Shown here piece by piece: positions 34,796 through 43,116 of a stretch of DNA of 64,000 nucleotides. The position numbers and the translations under genes were made by a program. The stretch covers positions 3,782,001 through 3,846,000 of the forward strand of contig NZ_CP117430.1 in the NCBI RefSeq assembly GCF_030687395.1. The letters run 5' to 3'. The DNA is from Pseudomonas wuhanensis. Its GTDB lineage: Bacteria; Pseudomonadota; Gammaproteobacteria; Pseudomonadales; Pseudomonadaceae. A model generated the notes under the pieces. That model ran no database searches. It saw only the letters and a list, made by a program, of their open reading frames with translations, and was not told the DNA's origin. Position 1 is the stretch's first letter. Every line of letters begins with the position of its first letter.

Positions 34796-35722
34796 ATGCG
34801 TCGCTGCACACTTCTTTTTGCCACGCTGTTATTCCTGTTCAGCCAATGGGCCGCCGCCAGCTATCGCATCGGCGTCAGCATTGCCAGGGTTGACGACAAC
34901 TTCATGACCTATGTGCGCAGCGGCCTGGAAGATGCCGCCAGGAAGGAGAACGTCCAGATTCAGTTCGAGGATGCCCAGGGCGATGTGGTTCGCCAGCTCA
35001 ATCAGATTCAGGGCTTTCTCGGCCAGAAGGTGGACGCCGTCATCGTCCTGCCCGTGGACACCGCCGCCACCGCCAACATGACTCGCGCCGCCGTCGAAGC
35101 GAAAATACCGCTGGTCTACGTCAACCGCCATCCGGACGAACGCGTCCTGCCCAAAGGCGTGGTCACGGTGGCGTCCAACGACGTTGAGGCCGGGCAACTG
35201 CAAATGCGCTACCTGGCTGACAAGATGGCGGGCAAAGGCAACATCGCGATCATCATGGGCGACCTGGCGCAGAACTCCACGCACGACCGCACCGAAGGCG
35301 TCAAACAGGTGCTCAAGGACTATCCCGGGATCAAGGTCGTCGAACAACAAAGTGCCGAGTGGCAACGCAACAAAGGGATGGACCTGACCAGCAACTGGCT
35401 CCTGGCCGGCACCGGCTTCGATGCCATCGTGGCCAACAACGACGAGATGGCCATCGGCGCCGCCATGGCGCTGCAGCAAGCTGGCAAAGCCACGGGCGAG
35501 ATTGCAATTGTCGGCATCGACGGCCTGCCTGACGGCCTCGCGGCCATCAAGCGCGGGATGCTCGTAGCCTCCGTCTTTCAAGACCCCAAGGCACAAGCGA
35601 CCAGCGCGCTGCAAGCGGCCATCAAGATGATCAAAGGAGAACCGGTCGAGACGGATGTCTGGGTGCCCTTTCAGCTGATCACACCGGAGCAGGTAGCCGT
35701 GTTTGAGCAGCATTATAAATAG
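34796..35722 (+). CDS. Periplasmic sugar-binding protein (MocB-like)
   Basis: A 308-residue periplasmic binding protein of the ribose/inositol type with a signal peptide (LLFATLLFLFSQWAAA). Ligand-lobe signatures YRIGVSIARVDDNFMTYV, DAVIVLPVDTAATANM and IVANNDEMAIGAAMAL are present. There is no permease or ATPase gene beside it, the same situation as mocB in rhizobia, which depends on a separate inositol transporter. AAAAAAGGAAAAA precedes the ATG. The last codons (FEQHYK) reappear in the scar at 20484. Confidence 0.9.
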   Translation: MRRCTLLFATLLFLFSQWAAASYRIGVSIARVDDNFMTYVRSGLEDAARKENVQIQFEDAQGDVVRQLNQIQGFLGQKVDAVIVLPVDTAATANMTRAAVEAKIPLVYVNRHPDERVLPKGVVTVASNDVEAGQLQMRYLADKMAGKGNIAIIMGDLAQNSTHDRTEGVKQVLKDYPGIKVVEQQSAEWQRNKGMDLTSNWLLAGTGFDAIVANNDEMAIGAAMALQQAGKATGEIAIVGIDGLPDGLAAIKRGMLVASVFQDPKAQATSALQAAIKMIKGEPVETDVWVPFQLITPEQVAVFEQHYK

Positions 35723-35755
35723 CGTCAAACGGCGGCAAGAAGGGGCGCTCAGAAC

Positions 35756-36451
35756 TCAACCGCGCACCAGGTAGGCTCCTGACGGAACCCGATGTCGCAG
35801 CTTTTTGCAGCGGCCGGGTGCGGGCTGATGCCCGGCCGGGCGATCGGGAAACCAGATTCGGCATTTACCCGGAGGCGGCCAATGGCCGCGGGGAATCTCA
35901 ACCTCATCGTACGCGGGCTCTGGCTTGACGGAAGCCACTGGCATTTCTCCTTCGGGCCGTGACCTGTCCGGAGTGGATTGTTCAGCGGCGACCATTTCTG
36001 CTTCGCGGCGCCTTTGGGTCTCCTCTTCGAGCCCCTTCTGTACTGCGGCCCGATCCTCTTTGGCATTGGGTGAGCTACTCGAAGCCCTGGCCTGCTGCGC
36101 CGCCTGGATCAATTGGAAGTTGCGGTTGCGTAACGCGACGTTGCGACCAACCCGCATGTTTGAGCGCGCCGCCAACGTTTCAGCCTGCTGGTACTCCCCC
36201 TGCTGAAGACGCAACACGCCGAGATAATGCAGCGTCGCGGGATTGTTCGGCTGGATATGCAGGGCACGCTCCAGCGTGGCAGCGGCTTGGTCCAACTGGC
36301 CATTTTCATACTGCCGCGAGGCGGTTTCGATCAGGGTGGTTGATGCGCTATTACTTTGCGAGGGCGCGCTTCGCTCGGCAGCAACCGAGCAAAGCGACGC
36401 GACGGCGCAGAACGCCAGGATAAGAACCGGCAGAAAACACTTGGTTGGCAT
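35756..36451 (-). CDS. Exported TPR protein with a C-terminal GKC-type domain
   Basis: A 231-residue protein with a signal sequence (CFLPVLILAFCAVASLCSVAA) and two tetratricopeptide repeats (QYENGQLDQAAATLERALHI; ATLHYLGVLRLQQGEYQQAE). A charged linker follows, then a short C-terminal block WPPPGKCRIWFPDRPAGHQP...GRCKKLRHRVPSGAYLVRG, with two cysteines, which occurs at the ends of many exported Pseudomonas proteins. ATG 36451 is used; the frame reaching 36631 has no ribosome site. Role unknown; protein-protein interaction in the periplasm is likely. Confidence 0.78.
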   Translation of the reverse strand: MPTKCFLPVLILAFCAVASLCSVAAERSAPSQSNSASTTLIETASRQYENGQLDQAAATLERALHIQPNNPATLHYLGVLRLQQGEYQQAETLAARSNMRVGRNVALRNRNFQLIQAAQQARASSSSPNAKEDRAAVQKGLEEETQRRREAEMVAAEQSTPDRSRPEGEMPVASVKPEPAYDEVEIPRGHWPPPGKCRIWFPDRPAGHQPAPGRCKKLRHRVPSGAYLVRG

Positions 36452-36767
36452 CAGTGGGGGACTCGGCTGATCTCGGACGGTGCTGTCGTAAAACAGGCCA
36501 CCAGCGCTGCTCGGCATCGCCGATACAGGGTCCCTGTTGACCTGACCAGTACCCTGAAGTTCCCGCTGCAACAGCCACTGCGGATGGCGTGGAATCATAG
36601 GCCGCTGGGGTGTACGGAGAAACAAAGCCAACGGGAGTGAGGCGATGTCTACTTCTGAGGCGTCGGACTTCGTGGACAGTGAAGGAATCTCTCTTCATAC
36701 CGGTCGAAACAGATCGCTTTAGATCGATAGCGGCAATTGCCTGATGTCCGTATATGGACTCCTCCTC

Positions 36768-37008
36768 GTTGCAAGCCTCCTTCGCTTTGGCGCCCGTGCC
36801 GACTGCACACGTATATTCGGCCTCTTACAACGGCATCGTTTTGATGCAGGGCCATGATGGGCTATTCGCGCGTCGGCTCCCAATCGCTTCTACGTGCTTT
36901 ACGCACCTGGACATTAGAGGGTTTTGCCGACGCCGGTTCGACCGGTTTGCCATTGCTCGGGTTGCTTCGCAATCGTGGTGTGGGGGTGATTCTCCTGGAG
37001 TGAATAAT
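36768..37008 (-). ncRNA. Noncoding IS end, candidate bridge RNA
   Basis: 241 bases lie between the transposase stop and the inverted repeat, more than needed for ends alone. They contain small stem-loops (cgtgctttacgcac, ccggttcgaccgg, ggttgcttcgcaatc). In the IS1111 group the recombinase is guided by a bridge RNA encoded downstream of the gene, which is this place. The assignment rests on position and hairpins only. Confidence 0.5.
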
Positions 37009-38040
37009 TCAGGCCGCTGCCCGATCCGGTTGGTAATCAGTGCCGTTGCGCAGCATCGCCCAGGCCATGCGTGCAGTTTTGTTGGCCAGTGCGATAGCGG
37101 CCACGTTGGGATGTGAACGTTCGGCTAAACGGACAGCCCACTGGCTGAGTCGATCGTCTTTGGATTTTGCTGTGCGCAGTGCCGACCGCGCACCGTGGAT
37201 CATCAGCGTTCGCAGATAAGCATCCCCGCGTTTGCTAATGCCAAGCAGTCGATCCTTGCCGCCAGAGCTGTGTTGCTTTGGCGTCAACCCTAGCGAGGCG
37301 GCCAGTTGTCGGCCGTTGGCAAACTGACTGGCATCACCGATGGCAGCAACCAGCGCGGTGGCAATCATCGGGCCGACTCCACGCAGCTGCTGTAAACGGA
37401 CGGCCATTGGCTCACATGCCGCGATCGCAGATATCTCGCCATTGAGTTCGCCCACGCGCTCATCAAGTGCGCGCAGGTCATCCCACAAACCCTTCAGCAG
37501 ACGACGAAAACGTATCGTCAAACCGTTATCCGCGTCTTCTAGCCAGCACGGTATTGCGCGACGCAGCATCAGTAACTCCTTCGGCGCAATGAGGCCGTAC
37601 TCGGCGATCAGCCCACGAACCTGATTGGCTTTGGCGGTCCGCTGTTCAATTAAGCCGGCCCGGATGCGATGCGTCGCCTGGATATCCTGTTGTTCGATGG
37701 TCTTGACGGCGACGAAGCGCATGCTGGGGCGGCTCATCGCCTCACAGATTGCCTCGGCATCGTTGGCGTCGTTTTTGTTGCTCTTGACGTACGGTTTGAC
37801 GAACTGAGGCGCGATCAGCCTCACCTGAAATCCGCGTGCCTGTAGCTGCCGCGCCCAATGGTGCGCACCGCTACAACTTTCCATGCCGATCTCACAGCCG
37901 GGCTCGATCTTGTCCAGCACCGTTTGCAGCCAGCGATCACGAGGTAAACGCTGCCGCCAGACTGGTTGCTCATGACGATCCACGCCGTGAATCTGAAACA
38001 CGTTCTTGGCCAGGTCGACCCCAATTCGCATAAGCTTCAT
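37009..38040 (-). CDS. IS110 family transposase (DEDD, IS1111 type)
   Basis: A 343-residue recombinase. The N-terminal RuvC-like DEDD domain shows IGVDLAKNVFQIHG with the first Asp, EIGMESCSGAHHWA with the Glu, and KSNKNDANDAEAICEA with two more Asp. The C-terminal transposase_20 domain is GVGPMIATALVAAIGDASQF and GLTPKQHSSGGKDRLLGISKRG, with the conserved serine near SSGGK. Start at MKLMRIG (38040). Confidence 0.96.
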   Translation of the reverse strand: MKLMRIGVDLAKNVFQIHGVDRHEQPVWRQRLPRDRWLQTVLDKIEPGCEIGMESCSGAHHWARQLQARGFQVRLIAPQFVKPYVKSNKNDANDAEAICEAMSRPSMRFVAVKTIEQQDIQATHRIRAGLIEQRTAKANQVRGLIAEYGLIAPKELLMLRRAIPCWLEDADNGLTIRFRRLLKGLWDDLRALDERVGELNGEISAIAACEPMAVRLQQLRGVGPMIATALVAAIGDASQFANGRQLAASLGLTPKQHSSGGKDRLLGISKRGDAYLRTLMIHGARSALRTAKSKDDRLSQWAVRLAERSHPNVAAIALANKTARMAWAMLRNGTDYQPDRAAA

Positions 38041-38120
38041 GTGTGGACTCCTTCTCACTGTTGACTGTGGTTCGCACTTTCAGTCTGGCACTCAAGATGC
38101 CGAAGTGAGGAGGAGTCCAT

Positions 38121-38480
38121 CCCATTGCTTCGGGTCCGATTTCGGTCAGTCGCGACAGGCAGAAGTCGGCCAAAAGCGGTCGCTCCAGAGTGTCTACTTA
38201 ATCAGGGGCGATTCAGTGGCAATGACCGGCAGAGAACGGCCAGTAGCGGTCATTCATTCTTGAACACCAAAAAATCGATAGGACTGAATACGAGCGAACT
38301 ACCGAGGGCCGGCGCGGGCCATGATGATCCAACGCTCGACTCACTGGAAAAAATGCTCGCCAAGGGTGCCTGCTTAACTGACCGGCATTCACCGCTCCGC
38401 GCTCCAGCCAGATGAAATGATTTGAATCCAATACGCTCGTTGTAGAGAATCGCCACCTTCACCTCAAAAGGAAACGAGCG
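38121..38480. other. Intergenic stretch without gene; decayed repeat
   Basis: The first 70 bases carry a decayed repeat (cttcgggtccgatttcggtc, tcgcgacaggcagaagtcgg) that recurs near 40140. No credible coding frame in the rest. AAAAGGAA is the ribosome site of the next gene. Confidence 0.6.
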
Positions 38481-38960
38481 ATGAAGTTCGAAGGGACTTT
38501 CCAATACATGGGCAATCAAGGGATCGTCTTCAACATCTCGCAGATCACCCTCACCGACAGCGAACGTGGGCGCCTGCGCGAGCTGCATTTTGGCGAGGCA
38601 AAAAACGCCCACTATGAGGTCAACAGCAAGGTCGTCGAGGTGTACGACAAGATGCTGGCCAAAAACCTGCCGTGCTTGATGATGATCGGCATCTCCAAGC
38701 CGTTGACCCGGCAACAGGGCGATGCCCTCAACGCCCAGCGCACCACGATCGCCAACCTTGCAGCCACGGCCTTCACTGCCGCCGCCAAGGCCGTGGCCCC
38801 CTCTTACGTGGCGATATCTGTAGGGGCCGGTGTGCGCACGTATGCCAATGAAATCCTACCCACCTACCATGCTGGCGACGTACTGGTCAGCATCGAGGCG
38901 CAGGTCAACGGCGGTATCGGCCCGCAACGCACCCTCTCGACATTGATCATCAAGACCTGA
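38481..38960 (+). CDS. Protein of unknown function, first gene of a two-gene unit
   Basis: A 159-residue protein without signal peptide. The middle part is alanine-rich and helical (TIANLAATAFTAAAKAVAPS), flanked by strand-rich ends (FEGTFQYMGNQGIVFNISQI; AGDVLVSIEAQVNGGIG). AAAAGGAAACGAGCG precedes the ATG. Twelve bases separate its stop from the next gene, so the two are cotranscribed. Family not recognised. Confidence 0.7.
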   Translation: MKFEGTFQYMGNQGIVFNISQITLTDSERGRLRELHFGEAKNAHYEVNSKVVEVYDKMLAKNLPCLMMIGISKPLTRQQGDALNAQRTTIANLAATAFTAAAKAVAPSYVAISVGAGVRTYANEILPTYHAGDVLVSIEAQVNGGIGPQRTLSTLIIKT

Positions 38961-38972
38961 CTGGAGACGTAC

Positions 38973-39206
38973 ATGTCCGTAATTACTCAATTGGTCATTG
39001 CCTTGGTGTTGTCCTTTCTGCTCGATCAATTCCTCAAACCGTATCTGCTACGCAAGTGGTTAGGAGTGGTGTTGGTGGCGGCGGGTGCGGTTGGCTGCGT
39101 TGTGGCAGGTCAGATCCGCTTGTTGGGGTTTGATCTGGGGTTGCTGTCGGTTTTTGCCGTGGCGATGGGGATGGGATTGTTCATGAAGCGGCGGCGGTTT
39201 GAGTAG
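38973..39206 (+). CDS. Small membrane protein, second gene of a two-gene unit
   Basis: A 77-residue protein with three hydrophobic stretches (VITQLVIALVLSFLLDQFL, VVLVAAGAVGCVVAGQI, LGLLSVFAVAMGMGLFM) and a basic C-terminus (KRRRFE). Likely inner-membrane. Its start is preceded by CTGGAGA. It may anchor or partner the upstream protein. Confidence 0.65.
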   Translation: MSVITQLVIALVLSFLLDQFLKPYLLRKWLGVVLVAAGAVGCVVAGQIRLLGFDLGLLSVFAVAMGMGLFMKRRRFE

Positions 39207-39607
39207 GTTGGCTGAGCGAGAAAGGCAGACGGATTTAATATCAGAAAATAAAGCCGTCCCCTTAAGTAGGCTCTACGGATTTCTGGGGAACCCCGGTGTC
39301 AGGATAGTTGTGAGTTCGGTTATCAGAACGTGGTTTAAACTGTGAGAGTAAATGTCGTGATATGCAGCTTTGGGTCGTTTTTGGCCTCTCGCGATGGGCA
39401 GAAAACGACCAAACCCGACCGCTCACGAGCGACCGTTTTTGGCCAAAAGCAGACCATGGACACGCAGTTAATACGTCAGTAATGTGCAAAGTAATATGTC
39501 GCTTTCCCCCTTCTTGATGTCGCGTTTACAACGTCGATTTTTTTGATTGCTCAAGGGATTACGCATGAACATGGAATATTATGCCAAAAGCCGTTCGGCA
39601 CCTAAAA
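39207..39607. other. Gene-free stretch, left flank of a possible gene cassette
   Basis: No credible frame. It includes a decayed palindromic-looking segment (gggtcgtttttggcctctcg, cgaccgtttttggccaaaag) related to the repeat next to the insertion sequence. Composition turns AT-rich towards 39600. Confidence 0.55.
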
Positions 39608-39629
39608 GTTGAATTTAAGGAGCAATAAA

Positions 39630-40067
39630 GTGGAAATCAAGATTGATGTATTGGATTCTCCAACAGAAAAGGACAAAGGAGTTCTGAATAATAGGTTTTC
39701 AGAATATCTTCGAATTCAATATCCAAATCTACCACCAGAATCGGAAGATAAAATATTTATGGTTATTGCACACGATGAAGCAGGCGACTACATCGGTGCA
39801 ATAAGCTGTAATTGTTACTGGGATGGCTTAGAAATTGACACCTTTTGGGTTAAGGAATCTCATCGCGGTAAAAAAGTAGGATCTATGCTTTTGGAAAAAG
39901 CAGAAGCGATTGGTGCCAACAATGGGGCAGTAGTTGCATTCTTAAAAACCGTTGATGCTAAAAAGTTCTATGAGCGGCATGGGTATGAGATTTATGGTGT
40001 TCTTGAGGATCGCCCAATCGGGACTAACCTGTATCATTTAAAGAAACGGCTAGTAAAACATGCATAA
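39630..40067 (+). CDS. GNAT acetyltransferase in an AT-rich gene cassette
   Basis: A 145-residue GNAT acetyltransferase (DYIGAISCNCYWDGLEIDTF, WVKESHRGKKVGSMLLEKAE as the acetyl-CoA loop, KKFYERHGYE as the C-terminal motif). GTG 39630 is the start, with AAGGAG 7 bases before. AT-rich codons stand out sharply from the surrounding genes. A GTTGAAT core site lies 16 bases upstream of the ribosome-binding area, and the stop codon lies inside a GCATAAC box of an attC-like site, as in integron cassettes. Confidence 0.82.
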   Translation: MEIKIDVLDSPTEKDKGVLNNRFSEYLRIQYPNLPPESEDKIFMVIAHDEAGDYIGAISCNCYWDGLEIDTFWVKESHRGKKVGSMLLEKAEAIGANNGAVVAFLKTVDAKKFYERHGYEIYGVLEDRPIGTNLYHLKKRLVKHA

Positions 40068-40137
40068 CAACTGGTTCAAATCGTTCACTTCGCTCAATGG
40101 GACGGGCTAAAGCCCCCCTTAACCAAATGCTGGTCAG
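40062..40137. other. attC-like recombination site of an integron cassette
   Basis: GCATAAC (one base off the RYYYAAC box) overlaps the stop of the cassette gene. Then come inner arms ggttcaa / ttaacc with an unpaired C, and an internal stem gggctaaagccc. The right end (aaatgctggtc) does not match GTTRRRY well, so the site looks decayed. No integrase gene is near. Confidence 0.5.
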
Positions 40138-40237
40138 AGTCCGCTTCGGGTCGCTTTCAGTCCTTCGCGACAGGCAGAGAGCGGCTATTACCCGACATCG
40201 TAGTCGTGGCCGAGCGCCTTCGCACCGTGCATGCGAC

Positions 40238-40630
40238 CTACTCCTCAAAGCGACCGGTGGCATCACGATCGCGCTCGTATCGTCGCGTGAGCGGAAACAG
40301 TGGCAACCAGGATTCGCGACGGATGATCCAGCTTTCGTAGGTTGGCTTCAGTTGGTCAGGGGCATCCAGGGATCCCAGGTTCACTTCGATTTCGTCGGCG
40401 GTGCGCGCGAAAACGGACGAGCCGCAGCGGGGACAGAAAAACCGCCCGGCGTAGTCGCGTGTTTCGCCATCGATCGTCACCGCATCCTGAGGGAACACCG
40501 CCGAGGCGTGAAAAAGCGCCCCATGATGTTTGCGGCAGTCGAGACAGTGACAAAGGCCGACCCGGTATGGGAGTCCCGACGCCTCAATTCGGACGTTGCC
40601 GCACAGGCAACCGCCGGTGAATCGGTCCAT
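40238..40630 (-). CDS. GFA family zinc protein
   Basis: A 130-residue protein of the glutathione-dependent formaldehyde-activating (GFA) family. Zinc ligand cysteines are visible: C8, C10 (GGCLCGNV), C27, C29, C32 (GLCHCLDCRK), C66, C69 (FFCPRCGSS). The family includes enzymes forming S-hydroxymethylglutathione and many members of unknown substrate. Cytoplasmic. Single gene on the minus strand. Confidence 0.88.
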   Translation of the reverse strand: MDRFTGGCLCGNVRIEASGLPYRVGLCHCLDCRKHHGALFHASAVFPQDAVTIDGETRDYAGRFFCPRCGSSVFARTADEIEVNLGSLDAPDQLKPTYESWIIRRESWLPLFPLTRRYERDRDATGRFEE

Positions 40631-40709
40631 GCTGCGTCTCCTCTAAAACCAAGCGGCACGACGGCGCCATTGCGTGACGCAGCGACGCTTGAGCGTTTCG
40701 TTGAAGCGA

Positions 40710-41462
40710 CTACTTAATGTTGTTCTGGGCGCACAACTCCCGCAATTCCGGGGTAAAAGGCAGTAACTCGATGTTGTCGCCCGAGATGAAGTTGGGAGCC
40801 GTGCTGCCAGAGCTCGAGCTGGAGGACGCGCCGTCCGATGAGGCGGATCCCCCGCCGTGATAGGCCTTGTAATAGTAGATGGTGAACTGCGCAAACGGGT
40901 AACGCTTGGCCAGATGGGTCAACTTGGCCGAGCAGGATCGCGGCTGCAAGAAAGAGCTCGCGCGCGGGTCGTCGACCGTACACGGCGAGTCGGAGTTGTA
41001 GATGATCACCGTCGGAATCTGTCCTGACGCAACGGCAAACTGGGTATAAAGAGCACCAAAGTTAAGCAGCATTCGCTCCTCCGCATGCCCTGTGAAAGTC
41101 CAGGTGTTGACCTTCCACTGCTGGGCCAGCACGTCGGCCACGCTTGCCCGCAACGCTTTTGTCTTCGATACCGTTTGGCGGTTGATCTCGTTTTGCTCGT
41201 ACTCAGGGTGGCCCTTGTCCACGCCACCTCGTTTTAGTTGCGGCAGCGCTTTATTAGGTAACACTTTCGGCAGGGAGGCGTCGCTGGCAGGTAAATCCTC
41301 ATTCAATATACCCGCCACAATCTGACCGGCATTGGCTGCACTCCAGAACAGGTAAAACGTATTGCTGCCCTGAAAAGTGAGGATAGTCCATAACCGTTTC
41401 TTTTCCTTGTCCCTGGCTACCGCTGCGAGGGCTGTATCCAGCGTATCAAAACATTCAGGCAT
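40710..41462 (-). CDS. Putative deaminase-fold protein
   Basis: A 250-residue protein of no named family that I recognise. It has the zinc-deaminase pattern: H126-A-E128 in TFTGHAEERMLLNF (metal His and proton-shuttling Glu) and P160-C161 in NSDSPCTVDD followed by C177 in PRSCSAK. The spacing of the second Cys is long (15 residues), as in some bacterial toxin deaminases rather than in cytidine deaminase. A serine-rich linker (SSSSSSGS) precedes the C-terminal part. No signal peptide. Substrate and partner unknown. Confidence 0.6.
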   Translation of the reverse strand: MPECFDTLDTALAAVARDKEKKRLWTILTFQGSNTFYLFWSAANAGQIVAGILNEDLPASDASLPKVLPNKALPQLKRGGVDKGHPEYEQNEINRQTVSKTKALRASVADVLAQQWKVNTWTFTGHAEERMLLNFGALYTQFAVASGQIPTVIIYNSDSPCTVDDPRASSFLQPRSCSAKLTHLAKRYPFAQFTIYYYKAYHGGGSASSDGASSSSSSGSTAPNFISGDNIELLPFTPELRELCAQNNIK

Positions 41463-41802
41463 CGTTGCCCTCTCCAGCAGGTTGTCCTGGATGAACAGCC
41501 TAGTACAGGCCAGCAGCGCCGGTGCCCTTGTCTTCCCCGTTACCTGCGATATTTCACAGAACTAACAGTATCGACTTTCGGCCATCGCAGTTTCTGACAA
41601 CGAACCCGGCTGATACGCAGAGGTCAAAGCAGGTGATGACGTCGCCAATGTTCAAAGGCCTCTGGCCTGCTTCATTCAAGGGCGAAGCCAGTCGTTCACA
41701 CACTTTAGGGTGCGCGGGATAATTTCAGCAGGCTCGGATTTCTGCCGAGGGGCAGGTGCTGGCTGCTGCTCACATCCAATGCTCCCGTATCGGAGTACTA
41801 AA
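41463..41802. other. Gene-free gap
   Basis: No credible coding frame and no repeat recognised. It holds the divergent promoters of the deaminase-like and SYLF genes. Confidence 0.5.
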
Positions 41803-42363
41803 ATGACTCAGTCAATGCGGTTCTTCCTATCGATCATCCTTGCGACAGCTTCACTGGCATCGGCGAGCTTCCTGAACACTGCTGGTGCGGCAACCGCCGA
41901 GGATCTGGATGTCGACTCTCGGCAAGCGTTGCAAACGCTCTACAAGTCCACGCCATTTGCTGAAAGCATTTCGCACAACGCCAAAGCGATTCTTGTCTTC
42001 CCGAAAATCATCAAGGCAGGCCTTGTGTTTGGCGGCAGCTATGGTGAAGGCGTGTTGTTGAAGGACAAGAAAGTAGAGAACTATTACAACTCCGTAACCG
42101 GGTCCTGGGGGCTGCAAGCAGGCGCCCAGTCATATGGCTATGCGGTTTTCCTGATGACCGACAAAGCCGTGGACTATGTACGTAAAACCAAGGGTTGGGA
42201 AATAGGCGTAGGACCCACCGTTGTAATGGTTGATGAAGGGGTGGCGAAGAATCTGTCCAGCACGACAGTGAAGGACGATGCCTACGCGTTCATTTTCGAC
42301 CAGCAGGGGTTAATGGCCGGGATCAGCATCGAAGGCACCAAGATTTCCCTGATCAAGCGCTAA
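41803..42363 (+). CDS. SYLF (Ysc84-type) lipid-binding domain protein, exported
   Basis: A 186-residue exported protein. A signal peptide (FFLSIILATASLASASFL, cleavage near AGAA) is followed by a SYLF domain of about 150 residues: AKAILVFPKIIKAGLVFGGS, YNSVTGSWGLQAGAQSYGYA, GVGPTVVMVDEGVA and FDQQGLMAGISIEGTKI. SYLF domains bind phosphoinositides in eukaryotes; bacterial copies occur in the periplasm and their role is not settled. ATG 41803 is used; the frame from 41710 has no ribosome site. Confidence 0.88.
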   Translation: MTQSMRFFLSIILATASLASASFLNTAGAATAEDLDVDSRQALQTLYKSTPFAESISHNAKAILVFPKIIKAGLVFGGSYGEGVLLKDKKVENYYNSVTGSWGLQAGAQSYGYAVFLMTDKAVDYVRKTKGWEIGVGPTVVMVDEGVAKNLSSTTVKDDAYAFIFDQQGLMAGISIEGTKISLIKR

Positions 42364-42522
42364 AGCCGGTCGTTTGGCGCACGGATGCGCCCCCTTGCCA
42401 ACCAGATACCGTGCAGATACTGTCAGCTCTATGAATCAGCCATGCATTGCCTCGACCTCCACTACCACGACCGCCCGAGGCGGGTCGTGAGAGGTGTCGT
42501 GAGCCAATAACGCACGAACTTC

Positions 42523-42559
42523 AAAAGGCCCGCCAGCGATGGATAGGGCCTTTTCTTTT
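42523..42559 (+). terminator. Possible rho-independent terminator
   Basis: aaaaggccc pairs with gggcctttt across a 15-base loop, then a U-rich run. It lies between the SYLF gene and the next gene on the same strand. Confidence 0.62.
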
Positions 42560-42597
42560 GCCCTTGTGTCGCTGGTCCAAACGCAAGGAAAAGCACT

Positions 42598-43116
42598 ATG
42601 TATGCACTGTTGATTCTCGATATGCAGGTTGGATTGTTTCATGGCCCGGATAAGCCATGGGCTGGCGAAGCGCTGATAAACACTTTGAATAGCCTGTTGA
42701 GCAAAGCCCGGAGCGCAGGCGCGCCAGTTTTTCTGGCTCGCCACGTAGGTCCGCCAGGCTCGCCTATCGAACCTGGAAGCCCGTTGACGCAACTGGTGCA
42801 GGAACTGCTGCTACAAGGCGACGAAGTGATCTTCGAAAAAAGCCGACCCAACGCTTTCGCCATGACTGACCTGGTCGATCGGCTAAAAGCTTGTGGATCT
42901 CAAGGCGTGGTTATTGCCGGAATGAAGACCCAGTATTGTGTCGACAGCACCTGCCGCGCCGCACGAGATCTTGGGTTCGATGCAGTGCTGATCGCCGATG
43001 GTCATACCTGCACCGACACCCTTGCGTTGAAGGCCGAAAATATCATCGCTCATCACAATGCAACCCTGGCGGGCCCATTCTGTCGCGTCGTTCACGCTGA
43101 GCACTGGCACTTCTAA
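42598..43116 (+). CDS. Isochorismatase-like cysteine hydrolase
   Basis: A 172-residue hydrolase with the family triad D8 (LLILDMQVG), K81 (FEKSRPNAF) and C114 (TQYCVDSTCR). Members include nicotinamidase-like and ureido-group hydrolases, so the substrate is open. Cytoplasmic, single gene, about 40 bases after the terminator of the SYLF gene. Confidence 0.87.
   Translation: MYALLILDMQVGLFHGPDKPWAGEALINTLNSLLSKARSAGAPVFLARHVGPPGSPIEPGSPLTQLVQELLLQGDEVIFEKSRPNAFAMTDLVDRLKACGSQGVVIAGMKTQYCVDSTCRAARDLGFDAVLIADGHTCTDTLALKAENIIAHHNATLAGPFCRVVHAEHWHF

Larger units (their letters stand above)
36754..38120 (-). mobile_element. IS110 family element (IS1111-type), complete
   Basis: A single transposase gene is bracketed by perfect 14-base inverted repeats (atggactcctcctc at 36754-36767; gaggaggagtccat at 38107-38120). 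IS1111-type members of the IS110 family carry subterminal inverted repeats like these, so the true ends may lie a few bases outside. No target duplication is expected and none is seen. The frame is intact, so the copy may be active. Confidence 0.9.

Noticed and set aside
36754..37116. 120-residue plus-strand frame at the insertion sequence end
   Set aside because: Begins in the inverted repeat and covers the noncoding end; better explained as IS sequence or RNA.
39262..39489. 75-residue minus-strand frame
   Set aside because: Covers decayed repeat sequence and shows no family.
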